From Mycobacterium paraense (GTDB lineage: Bacteria > Actinomycetota > Actinomycetes > Mycobacteriales > Mycobacteriaceae), in assembly GCF_002101815.1 (NCBI RefSeq), contig NZ_LQPM01000014.1, positions 38,120 to 102,119 on the forward strand: 64,000 nucleotides of DNA, written 5' to 3'. Within the stretch, counting starts at the first letter, position 1. Every line of letters begins with the position of its first letter. The notes beneath the pieces were generated by a model. The model was not told the origin of the DNA. It ran no database searches and worked only from the letters and a program-made list of their open reading frames with translations. The translations under genes and the position numbers were made by a program. Below, in pieces: positions 25,263-34,107 of this stretch.

Positions 25263-25709
25263 ATGACCGACCAGCAGGTGTTCTATGACGACATCGCCGT
25301 CGGCGACCACATGCCAACACTGACCGTGACCGTCGACGAGACGCAGCTCTTCTTCTTCAGCGCCGCCACCTACAACGGCCACCGCATCCACTACGACAAA
25401 GAGTGGGCCCGCACCGTCGAAGGCTACGACGATGTGTTGGTCCAGGGCCCGCTGCAGGCGGCGCTGCTGGCCCGCGCGATCGGCGACTGGATCGGTGGGC
25501 GCGGCCGCCTGGTGTCCTTCTCGGTGCAGAACCGGGCGGTCGCGTATCCCGGCCAGCCGCTGAGCTTCGGTGGCGAGATCACCGGCAAGCGCCTCAGCGA
25601 AACCGGCTCGGGGCTGGTGGATCTCGCGATCGCCGGGCGCCGCGACGCCACCGTGCTGATGCCCGGAACCGCGACGGTCGAGCTGCCCCGGCGCGGGACG
25701 CCGTCGTGA
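25263..25709 (+). CDS. MaoC-like hotdog hydratase subunit
   Basis: 148 residues. A single hotdog with FFFSAATYNGHRIHYDKEWARTVEGYDDVLVQGPLQAALLARAIGDW, then LVSFSVQNRAVAYPGQPLSFGGEITG. The region equivalent to GDxNPxH reads TYNGHRIHYD, so the Asp is missing but a His is present; together with the preceding protein a complete site could be shared. ChsH1 is the nearest functional analogue known to me. A GGAGCACG ribosome site precedes the ATG and the stop overlaps the next start as GTGA. Confidence 0.87.
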   Translation: MTDQQVFYDDIAVGDHMPTLTVTVDETQLFFFSAATYNGHRIHYDKEWARTVEGYDDVLVQGPLQAALLARAIGDWIGGRGRLVSFSVQNRAVAYPGQPLSFGGEITGKRLSETGSGLVDLAIAGRRDATVLMPGTATVELPRRGTPS

Positions 25710-26908
25710 CGGGGCTGCGCGGCGAGGCGGCCATCGTCGGCATCGCCGAGCTGCCCGCCGAAAAGCGGCCGAGCGGGCCGCCCCGGTTCACCCTCGACCA
25801 GTACGCGCTGCTGGCGAAGCTGGTCATCGAGGACGCCGGCGTCGACCCGGCACGCGTCAACGGCCTGCTCACCCACGGCGTGGCCGAATCGGCCATGTTC
25901 GCGCCCGCCACGCTGTGCGAATACCTGGGTCTGGCCCTGGATTTCGGGGAACGCGTCGACCTGGGCGGAGCCAGCTCGGCGGGAATGGTCTGGCGGGCGG
26001 CGGCCGCCGTGGAGCTCGGCATCTGCGACGCGGTGCTGGCGGTGGTGCCCGGGTCGGCGGCGCAGCCGCAATCCGAAAGCCGGCCGCCACCCACCCCGAA
26101 TTGGTATGGGGCGTCGTCGAACAACTATGGGTCACCCCAGGCCGAATTCGAGATCCCGTACGGCAACGTGGGGCAAAACGCTCCCTACGCCCAGATTGCC
26201 CAGCGCTACGCCGCCGAGTTCGGCTACGATCCCGCCGCCGTCGCCAAGATCGCGGTCGACCAGCGCACCAACGCGTGCGCGCATCCCGGCGCGGTCTTCC
26301 ACGGCACCCCGATCACCGTCGACGACGTCCTCGCCAGCCCGATGATCGCCGACCCGATCCACCTGCTCGAGACGGTGATGCGGGTGCACGGGGGAGCGGG
26401 GGTGTTGATCGCCAATCCCGACATCGCCCACCGGGGCCGCCACCGCCCGGTGTGGATCAAGGGCTTCGGGGAGCATATCGCGTTCAAGACCCCCACCTAC
26501 GCCGAGAACCTGTTGCACACGCCGATCGCCCGCGCCGCCGACCGGGCGTTCGCGATGGCCGGGCTCGGCCGCACCGACGTCGATGTCGCGTCGATCTACG
26601 ACTGCTACACCATCACGGTGCTGATGAGCCTGGAAGACGCCGGCTTCTGCGCCAAAGGCGAAGGCATGGCCTGGGTTACCGACCACGACCTGACCCACCG
26701 CGGCGACTTCCCGCTCAACACCGCCGGTGGCCAATTGTCCTTCGGCCAGGCCGGGATGGCCGGCGGCATGCACCACGTCGTGGACGCGGCCCGCCAGATC
26801 ATGGGGAGGGCCGGCGACGCGCAGGTGCGCGACTGCCACACCGGGTTCGTCACCGGCAACGGCGGCATCATGAGCGAGCAGGTCGCGCTGCTGATCCGGG
26901 GAGACTAG
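25706..26908 (+). CDS. Thiolase-like lipid-transfer protein/aldolase (Ltp2-like)
   Basis: 400 residues of thiolase fold. Where thiolases carry the nucleophilic Cys in the first half the sequence is VDLGGASSAGMVWRAA, without Cys, while the second half keeps VASIYDCYTITVLMSLEDAGFCAKGEG and CHTGFVTGNGG. Loss of the Cys is typical of SCP-x/Ltp-type proteins that act as retro-aldolases on steroid side-chain CoA esters in complex with a DUF35 protein, which is encoded next. Start at GTG 25706, overlapping the previous stop. The aldolase role is by analogy with Ltp2. Confidence 0.9.
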   Translation: MTGLRGEAAIVGIAELPAEKRPSGPPRFTLDQYALLAKLVIEDAGVDPARVNGLLTHGVAESAMFAPATLCEYLGLALDFGERVDLGGASSAGMVWRAAAAVELGICDAVLAVVPGSAAQPQSESRPPPTPNWYGASSNNYGSPQAEFEIPYGNVGQNAPYAQIAQRYAAEFGYDPAAVAKIAVDQRTNACAHPGAVFHGTPITVDDVLASPMIADPIHLLETVMRVHGGAGVLIANPDIAHRGRHRPVWIKGFGEHIAFKTPTYAENLLHTPIARAADRAFAMAGLGRTDVDVASIYDCYTITVLMSLEDAGFCAKGEGMAWVTDHDLTHRGDFPLNTAGGQLSFGQAGMAGGMHHVVDAARQIMGRAGDAQVRDCHTGFVTGNGGIMSEQVALLIRGD

Positions 26909-26910
26909 CG

Positions 26911-27315
26911 GTGATCCCCGAATATCCCGTTCCCGAGCCCACCCCGGTCTCCCGGCCCTTCTGGGACGGCCTGACGGAGCGCCGCATCGTCGTGCAGTAC
27001 TCGCCGTCGCTGGGGCGTTACGTCTTCTACCCCCGCACCCTCGCCCCGGGGACGTTGGCGGACGACCTGGAGTGGCGCGAAATCGACGGCGCGGGAACGC
27101 TGTACACCTACACCGTGGCGCGCCGACCCACCGGGCCGCCGTGGGCGGACGCGGTGCCGCAGCTGCTCGCGGTGGTGCAATGGGATGCCGGGCCACGGAT
27201 CAGCACCGAGTTGGTGGGCGTCGACGCGGCCGACATTCGAATCGGAATGCGGGTGACGCCGGTGTTCTACGATCTTGACAGCGGAATCACCTTGCTGAAG
27301 TACCGGCCGGCTTGA
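26911..27315 (+). CDS. DUF35 OB-fold protein without the zinc ribbon
   Basis: 134 residues from the GTG at 26911, two bases after the aldolase stop. FWDGLTERRIVVQYSPSLGRYVFYPRTLAPG aligns with the rubredoxin-like zinc-ribbon region of DUF35 proteins, but the expected CxxC pairs are absent: the protein has no Cys here. The OB-fold part is normal (LEWREIDGAGTLYTYTVARRPTGPPW ... LLAVVQWDAGPRISTELVGVD). DUF35 domains bind and stabilise Ltp-type aldolases; in ChsH2 this domain is fused to MaoC, here it is free-standing. Last gene of the igr-like operon. Confidence 0.87.
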   Translation: MIPEYPVPEPTPVSRPFWDGLTERRIVVQYSPSLGRYVFYPRTLAPGTLADDLEWREIDGAGTLYTYTVARRPTGPPWADAVPQLLAVVQWDAGPRISTELVGVDAADIRIGMRVTPVFYDLDSGITLLKYRPA

Positions 27316-27344
27316 CCGGCGCAACGGTGCGGCCGGAGGCGCAC

Positions 27345-28310
27345 ATGGACCATGGCATCGACGCCATCGACGACACGGTGCAGGCGATGTTGCGCGACTT
27401 GGACGCCGGATTCCCCCGTGTCGAGACGATGACCGGTCCCGAGGCGCGCGCCGCGGTCGCCACGCGACGGGTCCCCGCCACCAACATCGACGACGTCGGC
27501 AACACGATCGACCACATTGTCCCGGGCCCCGCCGGCGCCATCCCGGTGCGGATCTACCATCCGCACGGCGACCCGGGACACCGCCCGGGCATCGTGTTCT
27601 ACCACGGCGGTGGATTCGTCTTCTGCGACATCGAATCCCACGACGGCTTCTGCCGGGCCCTGGCGCGCGGCAGCCAAGCGGTCGTCGTGTCCGTCGCCTA
27701 TCGGCTGGCACCCGAGCACCCCGCACCCGCGGCCGCGCTCGACGCGTTCGCCGCCTACCGCTGGGTCATCGAACACGCCGACGGCCTGGGCATCGACGCG
27801 GCGCGGACGGCGGTGGCCGGCGACAGCGCCGGCGGGAACCTCGCGGCGGTCACCGCGATCCTGTGCCGCGAACGGGGCGTCGCCCGGCCCGCCGCCCAGC
27901 TGTTGCTGTACCCGGCCGTCGATCCCTCGTTCGGCACGGACAGCTACCACCGCTACGCCACCGGGTACTTCAACACCCGGGCCGCGATGCAGTGGTATTG
28001 GCGTCAATACCTCGGCGGCGAGCGGCTTTTCGACCCGCCCTGGTTGGTGGCGCCGGCGCGCGCGGACAGCTTCGCCGACCTCCCGGCCGCGGTGGTCGTG
28101 ACCGCCGGCCTGGACCCGTTGCACAGCGAGGGATGCGAGTACGCGCGCCGCCTGCACACCGCGGGCGTGCGAGTCGTGCACCGCGATTTTCCCGGATTGT
28201 TCCACGGCTTCATGACGATTCAGTCGTTCCCGCCGGCCACCTCGGCGCGCGAACTGGTGTGGGGCGACCTGCGGGAGTTGCTGGACCTCGCCCGGTGCGA
28301 GGCGACATGA
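27345..28310 (+). CDS. Alpha/beta hydrolase, hormone-sensitive-lipase family esterase
   Basis: 321 residues. VFYHGGGFVFCD is the HSL oxyanion motif, TAVAGDSAGGNLAAV the nucleophile elbow, VTAGLDPLHSEG contains the Asp and LFHGFMT the His. I chose ATG 27345 because GGAGG stands 6 bases before it; a TTG at 27312 overlapping the preceding stop is the alternative and would add 11 residues. The enzyme lies between the igr-like operon and a Baeyer-Villiger monooxygenase whose start overlaps its stop, so it may hydrolyse the ester or lactone formed by that monooxygenase. Confidence 0.88.
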   Translation: MDHGIDAIDDTVQAMLRDLDAGFPRVETMTGPEARAAVATRRVPATNIDDVGNTIDHIVPGPAGAIPVRIYHPHGDPGHRPGIVFYHGGGFVFCDIESHDGFCRALARGSQAVVVSVAYRLAPEHPAPAAALDAFAAYRWVIEHADGLGIDAARTAVAGDSAGGNLAAVTAILCRERGVARPAAQLLLYPAVDPSFGTDSYHRYATGYFNTRAAMQWYWRQYLGGERLFDPPWLVAPARADSFADLPAAVVVTAGLDPLHSEGCEYARRLHTAGVRVVHRDFPGLFHGFMTIQSFPPATSARELVWGDLRELLDLARCEAT

Positions 28311-29917
28311 CCGACACGGACGTCGTCGTCATCGGCGCGGGATTCGCCGGGCTCTATGCCGTGCACCGGGCCGTCTCGGCGGGCCTGTCGGTGGTCGGCA
28401 TCGAGTCGGCCCCCGACGTGGGTGGCACCTGGTACTGGAACCGGTACCCGGGCGCGCGGTGCGACGTCGAAAGCGTCGACTATTCCTACTCGTTCGACGA
28501 AGCGTTGCAGCAGAGCTGGACGTGGAGCGAACGTTTCGCCGCGCAGCCGGAGATCCTCGCCTACCTGCGCCACGTGGCCGACCGGTTCGATCTGCGCCGG
28601 CACTACCGGTTCGGCGTCGACGTGACCGGGGCCGAATTCGACCGGGCGGCGGGCGGCTGGCGGGTTCATGCCCGTGATGGTTCGGGGAGCGGCGAGACGC
28701 ACACCGCGCAGTTTTTGGTGTGCGCGACGGGCTGCCTGTCGGCGGTGAACCGCCCGGACATCCCCGGCGTCGACGATTTCGCCGGAGAGGTGTACTTCAC
28801 GGCGGCGTGGCCCCGGGAGGACCCCGACCTGCGCGGCAAGCGGGTGGGGGTGATCGGCACGGGTTCGTCTGGCATTCAAGCGGTTCCGGTCATCGCCGGC
28901 CAGGCCGAGCGGCTCGTGGTGTTCCAGCGCTCGGCGAACTACAGCATCCCGATGCCCAACCGCCCCTGGTCGGCCGAAGAACAGCTGCGGATCCGGGAGG
29001 AGTACCCGGAGCGACGCCGGATGTCGGCCTATGCGTCCGCGGGCACGCCGCACGGCACGTATCACAAGAAGGCGCTCGACGCCGACCCCGACGAGCGGGT
29101 CGAAGCCCTGTGGCGGCGCTGGCGCGAGGGCGGGGTGCTGTTCGCCAAGACCTTCCCCGACCAGAATTCCGACCAGGCCGCCAACGACATCGCGCGGGAG
29201 TTCGCGGAGGAGCGCATCCGCGAGCTCGTCCACGATCCGGTCGTCGCCGCGGACCTCATACCGGTCGACCACCCGATCGGGACGAAGCGAATCTGCACCG
29301 ACGCCGGCTATTACGCGACCTTCAACCGCGACAACGTCCGGTTGGTGAACCTGCGCCGCGAGCCCATCGACGCGATCGTCCCCGAGGGCGTGCGAACCGG
29401 TGCGGCGACCTATCCCTGCGACGTCCTGGTCTTCGCGACGGGATTCGACGCGCTGACCGGCGCACTGACCCGCATCGACCCGAGCGGGCCCCGGGGAGAC
29501 CGGCTGCGCGACATCTGGGCCGACGGTCCCGTGACATTCCTCGGCCTCATGGTCCCGGGCCTGCCGAACCTGTTCACCATCAGCGGGCCCGGCAGCCCGT
29601 CGGTGCTGGCCAACATGGTGCTGCACGCCGAGGTGCAGGTCGACTGGGTGATCGAGCTGATGTTGACGGCACGCCGGCTCGGCCTCAGCGAGGTGGAGCC
29701 ACGTCGCGACGCCGCCGAGGCCTGGACACAGCACGTCGCACAGGCCGCCGAGCAGACGCTGTTCCCCAAGGCGGCGTCCTCCTGGTACCTGGGCGCCAAC
29801 ATCGAGGGCAAGAAACGCGTATTCATGCCCTACACAGGGGGATTCGGCACGTACCGCCGGCATTGCGAGGCGGTGGCCGAGCAGAACTACGCCGGATTGG
29901 TCCTGACCGCGCGATGA
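28307..29917 (+). CDS. Baeyer-Villiger-type flavin monooxygenase with altered fingerprint
   Basis: 536 residues, paralogous to the protein at 3980. Both dinucleotide motifs are present (VVVIGAGFAGLYAV near residue 6; VGVIGTGSSGIQAV), as is DHPIGTKRICTD with the active-site Arg. The fingerprint reads FAGEVYFTAAWP (residues 158-169): the nearly invariant His is Phe164. That could change the coupling of NADPH binding to oxygenation. ATGA overlaps join it to the esterase before and the FadD after, suggesting a ketone to ester to acid to acyl-CoA sequence. The order of reactions is inferred. Confidence 0.93.
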   Translation: MTDTDVVVIGAGFAGLYAVHRAVSAGLSVVGIESAPDVGGTWYWNRYPGARCDVESVDYSYSFDEALQQSWTWSERFAAQPEILAYLRHVADRFDLRRHYRFGVDVTGAEFDRAAGGWRVHARDGSGSGETHTAQFLVCATGCLSAVNRPDIPGVDDFAGEVYFTAAWPREDPDLRGKRVGVIGTGSSGIQAVPVIAGQAERLVVFQRSANYSIPMPNRPWSAEEQLRIREEYPERRRMSAYASAGTPHGTYHKKALDADPDERVEALWRRWREGGVLFAKTFPDQNSDQAANDIAREFAEERIRELVHDPVVAADLIPVDHPIGTKRICTDAGYYATFNRDNVRLVNLRREPIDAIVPEGVRTGAATYPCDVLVFATGFDALTGALTRIDPSGPRGDRLRDIWADGPVTFLGLMVPGLPNLFTISGPGSPSVLANMVLHAEVQVDWVIELMLTARRLGLSEVEPRRDAAEAWTQHVAQAAEQTLFPKAASSWYLGANIEGKKRVFMPYTGGFGTYRRHCEAVAEQNYAGLVLTAR

Positions 29918-31506
29918 GCCAACCGGGACCCGAAACCGTTCAGCAGCTCCTGCGGCGGCGCAGGAACGACGACAGCACCGCGATCGCCCACGGCGAGCGG
30001 ACCTGGACGTGGCGGCAACACCTGGCCGAGGCCGAGGCCGAGGCCGCCGCGCTGATCCACCTCGCCGACCCCGCGCGTCCGCTGCACGTCGGGGCCCTGC
30101 TCACCAACTCGCCGGCGATGCTGCGCGCCATGGCGGCCGCCGCGCTGGGCGGCTACGTGTTGTGCGGCATCAACACCACCCGCCGCGGCGCCGGTCTGCT
30201 CGCCGACATCCGGCGCTCCGACTGCCAGCTCCTCCTCGTCGACGGCGAGCACTCGGGGCTTCTGGACGGGTTGGATCTCAACGGAATTCAGGTGATCGAC
30301 GTCGGGTCACGGCGCTATGCCGACGCGGTGGCCGCGGCGCCGCCACTCGTGGCCCACCGCGAGGTCACCGCCGCCGACACCCTGATGATGATCTTCACGT
30401 CCGGCACCAGCGGCGACCCTAAGGCCGTCCGGTTCGCGCACGGGATGGCGATCATGTGCGGGGCCAGCCTGATCTTCCAGTACGACGTCACCGCCGACGA
30501 CGTCTGCTACCTGGCGATGCCGCTGTTTCACTCCAACGGCATCGCCGCCGGGTGGGCCGTCGCCATCGGCAGCGGCGCCACCATGGTGCCGGCCAAGTTC
30601 TCGCCGTCGCGCTTCATCGACGACGTGCGCCGCCACAAGGTGACCTACGTGAACTACGTCGGCAAGCCCCTCGCGCTGATCCTCGCCACCCCCGAACGCC
30701 CCGACGATGCCGACACGACGCTGCGGGTCGCGTTCGGCAACGAGGCCACCGATCGCGACATCGACGAATTCGCAAGGCGTTTCGGATGCCGGGTCATCGA
30801 CAGCTTCGGCTCCAGCGAGTTCGCGGTGATCGTCGTCCGCGAGGACGGCGCCCCGCCGGGGTCGATCGGCAAGCCGTACCCCGGGGTCAGCATCTACAAC
30901 CCGCGGACGCTGACCGAGTGCGCGGTCGCGCAATTCGACGAACACGGCGCCCTGACCAACCTCGACGACGCGGTCGGCGAACTCGTGAACACCCAGGGCG
31001 CGGGCCCGTTCACCGGCTACTACAACGATCCGTCCGCGACGGCGCAGCGCATCCGGCACGGCATGTACTGGTCCGGCGACCTGGCGTACCGCGACGCCGA
31101 CGGCTGGATCTACCTGGCCGGTCGCACGGCCGACTGGATGCGGGTCGACGGAGAAAACCTGGCCGCGGCGCCCATCGAGCGGGTCCTCGAGCGGCTGCCG
31201 CACGTCAGCCAGGTCGCCGTCTACGCCGTGCCCGACGAGCGTGTCGGCGATCAGGTGATGGCGGCGTTCGTGCTGCGCGACGGAACAACCTTGCAGCCCG
31301 AGGATTTGGAGAAGTTCCTCGCATCGCAACCCGACCTGTCACCGAAGGCGTGGCCGCGCTATGTGCGCATCAATGACGACCTGCCGGTCACGGCCACCAA
31401 CAAGATCCTCAAACGGGAGCTGATCGCGGCCGGCGTCGACGCGCAGGGCGGCACGCTGTGGGCGCGCCGGCCGCGCGGCACCAGCTACGCCGTCGAGGCG
31501 CCCTAA
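29914..31506 (+). CDS. Acyl-CoA synthetase (FadD17-like)
   Basis: 530 residues of the ANL adenylate-forming family. Motifs in order: MMIFTSGTSGDPKAV (ATP loop), FGSSEF-type A5 region (SFGSSEFAVIV), YWSGDLAYRDADGWIYLAGRTADWMRVDGENL (A7-A8) and the C-terminal Lys in TATNKILKREL. The Ser-rich A3 loop and the short N-terminal domain are like FadD17-type ligases of steroid loci. It should activate a carboxylic acid with CoA and ATP. It is the last gene of the rightward set; its stop shares bases with the stop of the convergent transporter gene. Confidence 0.9.
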   Translation: MSQPGPETVQQLLRRRRNDDSTAIAHGERTWTWRQHLAEAEAEAAALIHLADPARPLHVGALLTNSPAMLRAMAAAALGGYVLCGINTTRRGAGLLADIRRSDCQLLLVDGEHSGLLDGLDLNGIQVIDVGSRRYADAVAAAPPLVAHREVTAADTLMMIFTSGTSGDPKAVRFAHGMAIMCGASLIFQYDVTADDVCYLAMPLFHSNGIAAGWAVAIGSGATMVPAKFSPSRFIDDVRRHKVTYVNYVGKPLALILATPERPDDADTTLRVAFGNEATDRDIDEFARRFGCRVIDSFGSSEFAVIVVREDGAPPGSIGKPYPGVSIYNPRTLTECAVAQFDEHGALTNLDDAVGELVNTQGAGPFTGYYNDPSATAQRIRHGMYWSGDLAYRDADGWIYLAGRTADWMRVDGENLAAAPIERVLERLPHVSQVAVYAVPDERVGDQVMAAFVLRDGTTLQPEDLEKFLASQPDLSPKAWPRYVRINDDLPVTATNKILKRELIAAGVDAQGGTLWARRPRGTSYAVEAP

Positions 31507-32375
31507 CCGGCCTCGGCCGGAGTGGGGGCCTCGCCGAACCGGGCCAGCACCAGCGTTCCGGACACCGCCACCACGAATCCCAGGACGACCAACCAGCCGA
31601 GACCGTCGCGGGCGCTGTCGCCCAGCCACACCACTCCGACGAGCGCGGGGGCGATCGTTTCGCCGACGACCATGGCGGCCACCGTCGTGGTCACCGACCC
31701 GCGATGTAGGGCGGAGGTGAGCAACAGGAATCCCGCGGCGCCGCCACCGGCCGCCGCGTAGAGGGCCGGGTTGGTGTAGAAGGCGGCCTTGCTCGGGTCG
31801 ATCACCTCGATGAGCCGCACCCCGACCTCGACGACGCCGAAGCCGCTCCCGGCGCCGAACCCCAGGGCAAGCGCGCGTTCGCGATCGCGCAGCCGGCCCG
31901 CGGCGGCGCCGGCGACGAAGATCGCGGCGACCACGCCGATCAGCCCCCAGCCGAGCCCGGCCGGCGCGCGCCGGAAGTGGCCCGGTCCGGCCGCGCAGGC
32001 GAGCGCGGCCAGGCTCACGCAGACCACCCCGACGGCCGTCCACTCGGCCCGCGACAGCCGTGCCGACAGCACCCACGCGGACACGATGCCGGTGACCGCG
32101 ATGGAGGCGGCCAGCGCCGCGGCGACGACATAGATCGGCACCAAACGCAACGCCAACACCTGGAGCGCAAACCCGAGGACGTCGAGACCGATGCCGGCGA
32201 TGTAGCGCCACTGCCGCACGGCGCGCATCAGCAGCACGGCGTCGACGCCAGATCTGCTCGCGGCTTCCACCGATCGGGTAGCGACGGCCTGCAACACCGA
32301 GGCCGTGCCGTAACAGGTCGAGCAACCCAGCGCGAGCAGGAAGCCGATCAGCACAGGGGAGACAATACGAGACAT
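31503..32375 (-). CDS. EamA/DMT-type ten-helix membrane transporter
   Basis: 290 residues, almost all hydrophobic, with about ten helices and charged loops. Recognisable pieces are LIGFLLALGCSTCYGTASVLQAVATR, VPIYVVAAALAASIAVTGIVSAWVL, AEWTAVGVVCVSLAALACA and a second-half repeat VAAMVVGETIAPALVGVVWLGDSARDGLGWLVVLGFVVAVSGTLVLARF, the layout of duplicated EamA proteins. The substrate is unknown; export of a metabolite is usual in the family. Start at ATG 32375. It ends against the FadD gene with a 4-base overlap (CTAA) and diverges from the SDR at 32422 with 46 bases between. Confidence 0.82.
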   Translation of the reverse strand: MSRIVSPVLIGFLLALGCSTCYGTASVLQAVATRSVEAASRSGVDAVLLMRAVRQWRYIAGIGLDVLGFALQVLALRLVPIYVVAAALAASIAVTGIVSAWVLSARLSRAEWTAVGVVCVSLAALACAAGPGHFRRAPAGLGWGLIGVVAAIFVAGAAAGRLRDRERALALGFGAGSGFGVVEVGVRLIEVIDPSKAAFYTNPALYAAAGGGAAGFLLLTSALHRGSVTTTVAAMVVGETIAPALVGVVWLGDSARDGLGWLVVLGFVVAVSGTLVLARFGEAPTPAEAG

Positions 32376-32421
32376 CGACGGATTCGGCCCCGCCCACGGG
32401 GCGCACGAAGGGATTTCTCGG

Positions 32422-33162
32422 ATGAACAGCGTCGAGGGCAAGGTCGTCGCGATCACCGGCGCGAGCAGCGGGATCGGCGAGGCGACCGCGCGGCTGCTGG
32501 CCGAGCGGGGCGCCCAGGTGGTCCTGGGCGCTCGCCGCGACGAGCGCCTCGACGACATCGCCCGCGAGATCCGCGCCCGCGGGGGAGGCGCGGTCACGTG
32601 TCCGACCGACGTCACGCGCCGCGAGGATCTCGAGCGCCTGGTCGGGACGGCAGCCGACCAATTCGGTCGCCTCGACGTCCTGGTCGGCAACGCCGGGATC
32701 AGCAAGATCGGTCCGGTGGCCGACCTGGACGTCGACGGTTGGTCGGCGATGATCGACGTCAATCTGCGCGGGGTGCTACACGGCATCGCGGCGGCCCTGC
32801 CGGTCTTTCGTCGCCAAGGTGGCGGCCACTTCGTGACGACCGTGTCGACTGCTGGGCTGAGAATCGTGCCCACCATGGCGGTGTACGGGGCCACAAAGAA
32901 TGCCGTCAGGACCGTCATGGAAGGGCTGCGTCAGGAGTCGACCGACGGCGTGATCCGGACGACGTCGATATCGCCGGGCTTCGTCGACACCGAACTCGAC
33001 GGTTCGATCGACGATCCGGCCCTGCGCGACCAAATCCGAAGCACCATGAGCGCCGTCGGGCTGCCGCCGGCGGCGGTCGCGCGCGCCATCGCCTTCGCTA
33101 TCGAGCAACCCGACGACGTCGAGATCGGTGAGATCGTCATTCGTCCTACGGTCCAGGGCTAG
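32422..33162 (+). CDS. SDR-family oxidoreductase
   Basis: 246 residues, classical SDR: VVAITGASSGIGEATARLLAERGAQVVLGARR, LDVLVGNAGISKIG (NAG), VSTAGLRIVPTMAVYGATKNAV (Ser-Tyr-Lys) and ISPGFVDTEL. NAD(P) preference cannot be settled, although the Arg pair in GARRDE after strand two suggests NADP. It resembles the SDR at 58367, another TGASSGIG-type member. Single gene; its TAG stop is inside a CTAG shared with the stop of the convergent hydrolase. Confidence 0.87.
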   Translation: MNSVEGKVVAITGASSGIGEATARLLAERGAQVVLGARRDERLDDIAREIRARGGGAVTCPTDVTRREDLERLVGTAADQFGRLDVLVGNAGISKIGPVADLDVDGWSAMIDVNLRGVLHGIAAALPVFRRQGGGHFVTTVSTAGLRIVPTMAVYGATKNAVRTVMEGLRQESTDGVIRTTSISPGFVDTELDGSIDDPALRDQIRSTMSAVGLPPAAVARAIAFAIEQPDDVEIGEIVIRPTVQG

Positions 33163-34052
33163 CGCCGTTCGTGCGCGATGCGGCTCACCGCCTCGGCGAT
33201 CTCCCCGGGGTAGTCCTCCTGCAGAAAGTGCTTGGCGGGCAGGAGGATTGGCTCCGCTACGCCGGTGGCGCGCTGGGCCTGCACGCCGTAACGGCGCCAC
33301 GGAAGCATCGCGTCGCGCGCGCCCCACACGATTTGCACCGGGTAGGGCGTGTCGCGGACCGAGTCAAGGTAGCGCCGCTCTTTTGCGGCGGTCAGTTCGA
33401 AGCCGCGCATGATTTTCAGGAACGCCCGCCCGCCGTCGTCGCCGAAGAGCAGCGGCAACCAGCATGCGAGTTCGGCCGCCGGAACCCGCCGGCTCACCCC
33501 GACGAGCCGCATGATCGACGAGAAGGCGCCCGGCACGCGCATCGAGGCCAGCCACGCCTCGCCGACGCCGCGGTGCGCGAAAGGCTCCATCGGCCATGGC
33601 CGGTGAAAGGACGACACTTCGAGGATCGTGTTCAACAGCGTCAGCGACGCAACCCGTTCGGGCACCGCGGCGGCCACCTCGAGACCGATCGGGCCGCCGA
33701 TGTCGTGCAGCACGAGATGGAACCGGTCGAGCTGTAGGGCGTTGATCGCCGAGAGCAGCCAGCGGCCGAGTCCGCTCCAGCTGTAATCGGCATCGGCGGG
33801 CCGCCCGGCGAATCCCAGCCCGGGCAGGTCGACCGCGATGCCGCGCAACCCCCTCGCGGCCAACTCCGGGATCACCTTGCGGTAGAGGTAGGCCGACGCG
33901 GGAACGCCATGCACACACAGCACCGCCGGCGCATCCCGCGGGCCCCCTTGATGAGCAGAGTCGAGTGCGAACGACGAGATCCCGTCGGCGCTGAACGTGC
34001 GACCCGACGATCGGTACCGCTCGAGCAACCGGGCGATCTCGGTGGTGGTCAT
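33159..34052 (-). CDS. Alpha/beta hydrolase with Asp nucleophile (haloalkane dehalogenase/epoxide hydrolase-like)
   Basis: 297 residues from ATG 34052. The oxyanion segment is VLCVHGVPASAYLYRKV and the nucleophile elbow is LHDIGGPIGLEV, so the nucleophile is Asp117, as in haloalkane dehalogenases and epoxide hydrolases. IVWGARDAMLPWRR and PAKHFLQEDYPGE supply acid and His; the latter is very like the PAxHFLQED motif of dehalogenases. Dehalogenases have Trp after the nucleophile; here it is Ile, so epoxide or other substrates are equally possible. Single gene. Confidence 0.87.
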   Translation of the reverse strand: MTTTEIARLLERYRSSGRTFSADGISSFALDSAHQGGPRDAPAVLCVHGVPASAYLYRKVIPELAARGLRGIAVDLPGLGFAGRPADADYSWSGLGRWLLSAINALQLDRFHLVLHDIGGPIGLEVAAAVPERVASLTLLNTILEVSSFHRPWPMEPFAHRGVGEAWLASMRVPGAFSSIMRLVGVSRRVPAAELACWLPLLFGDDGGRAFLKIMRGFELTAAKERRYLDSVRDTPYPVQIVWGARDAMLPWRRYGVQAQRATGVAEPILLPAKHFLQEDYPGEIAEAVSRIAHERR

Positions 34053-34107
34053 GCCCCCTAGTCCTACCCTCATGCACGGACGTAACGCGATCCCGATTAC
34101 GCATGGC

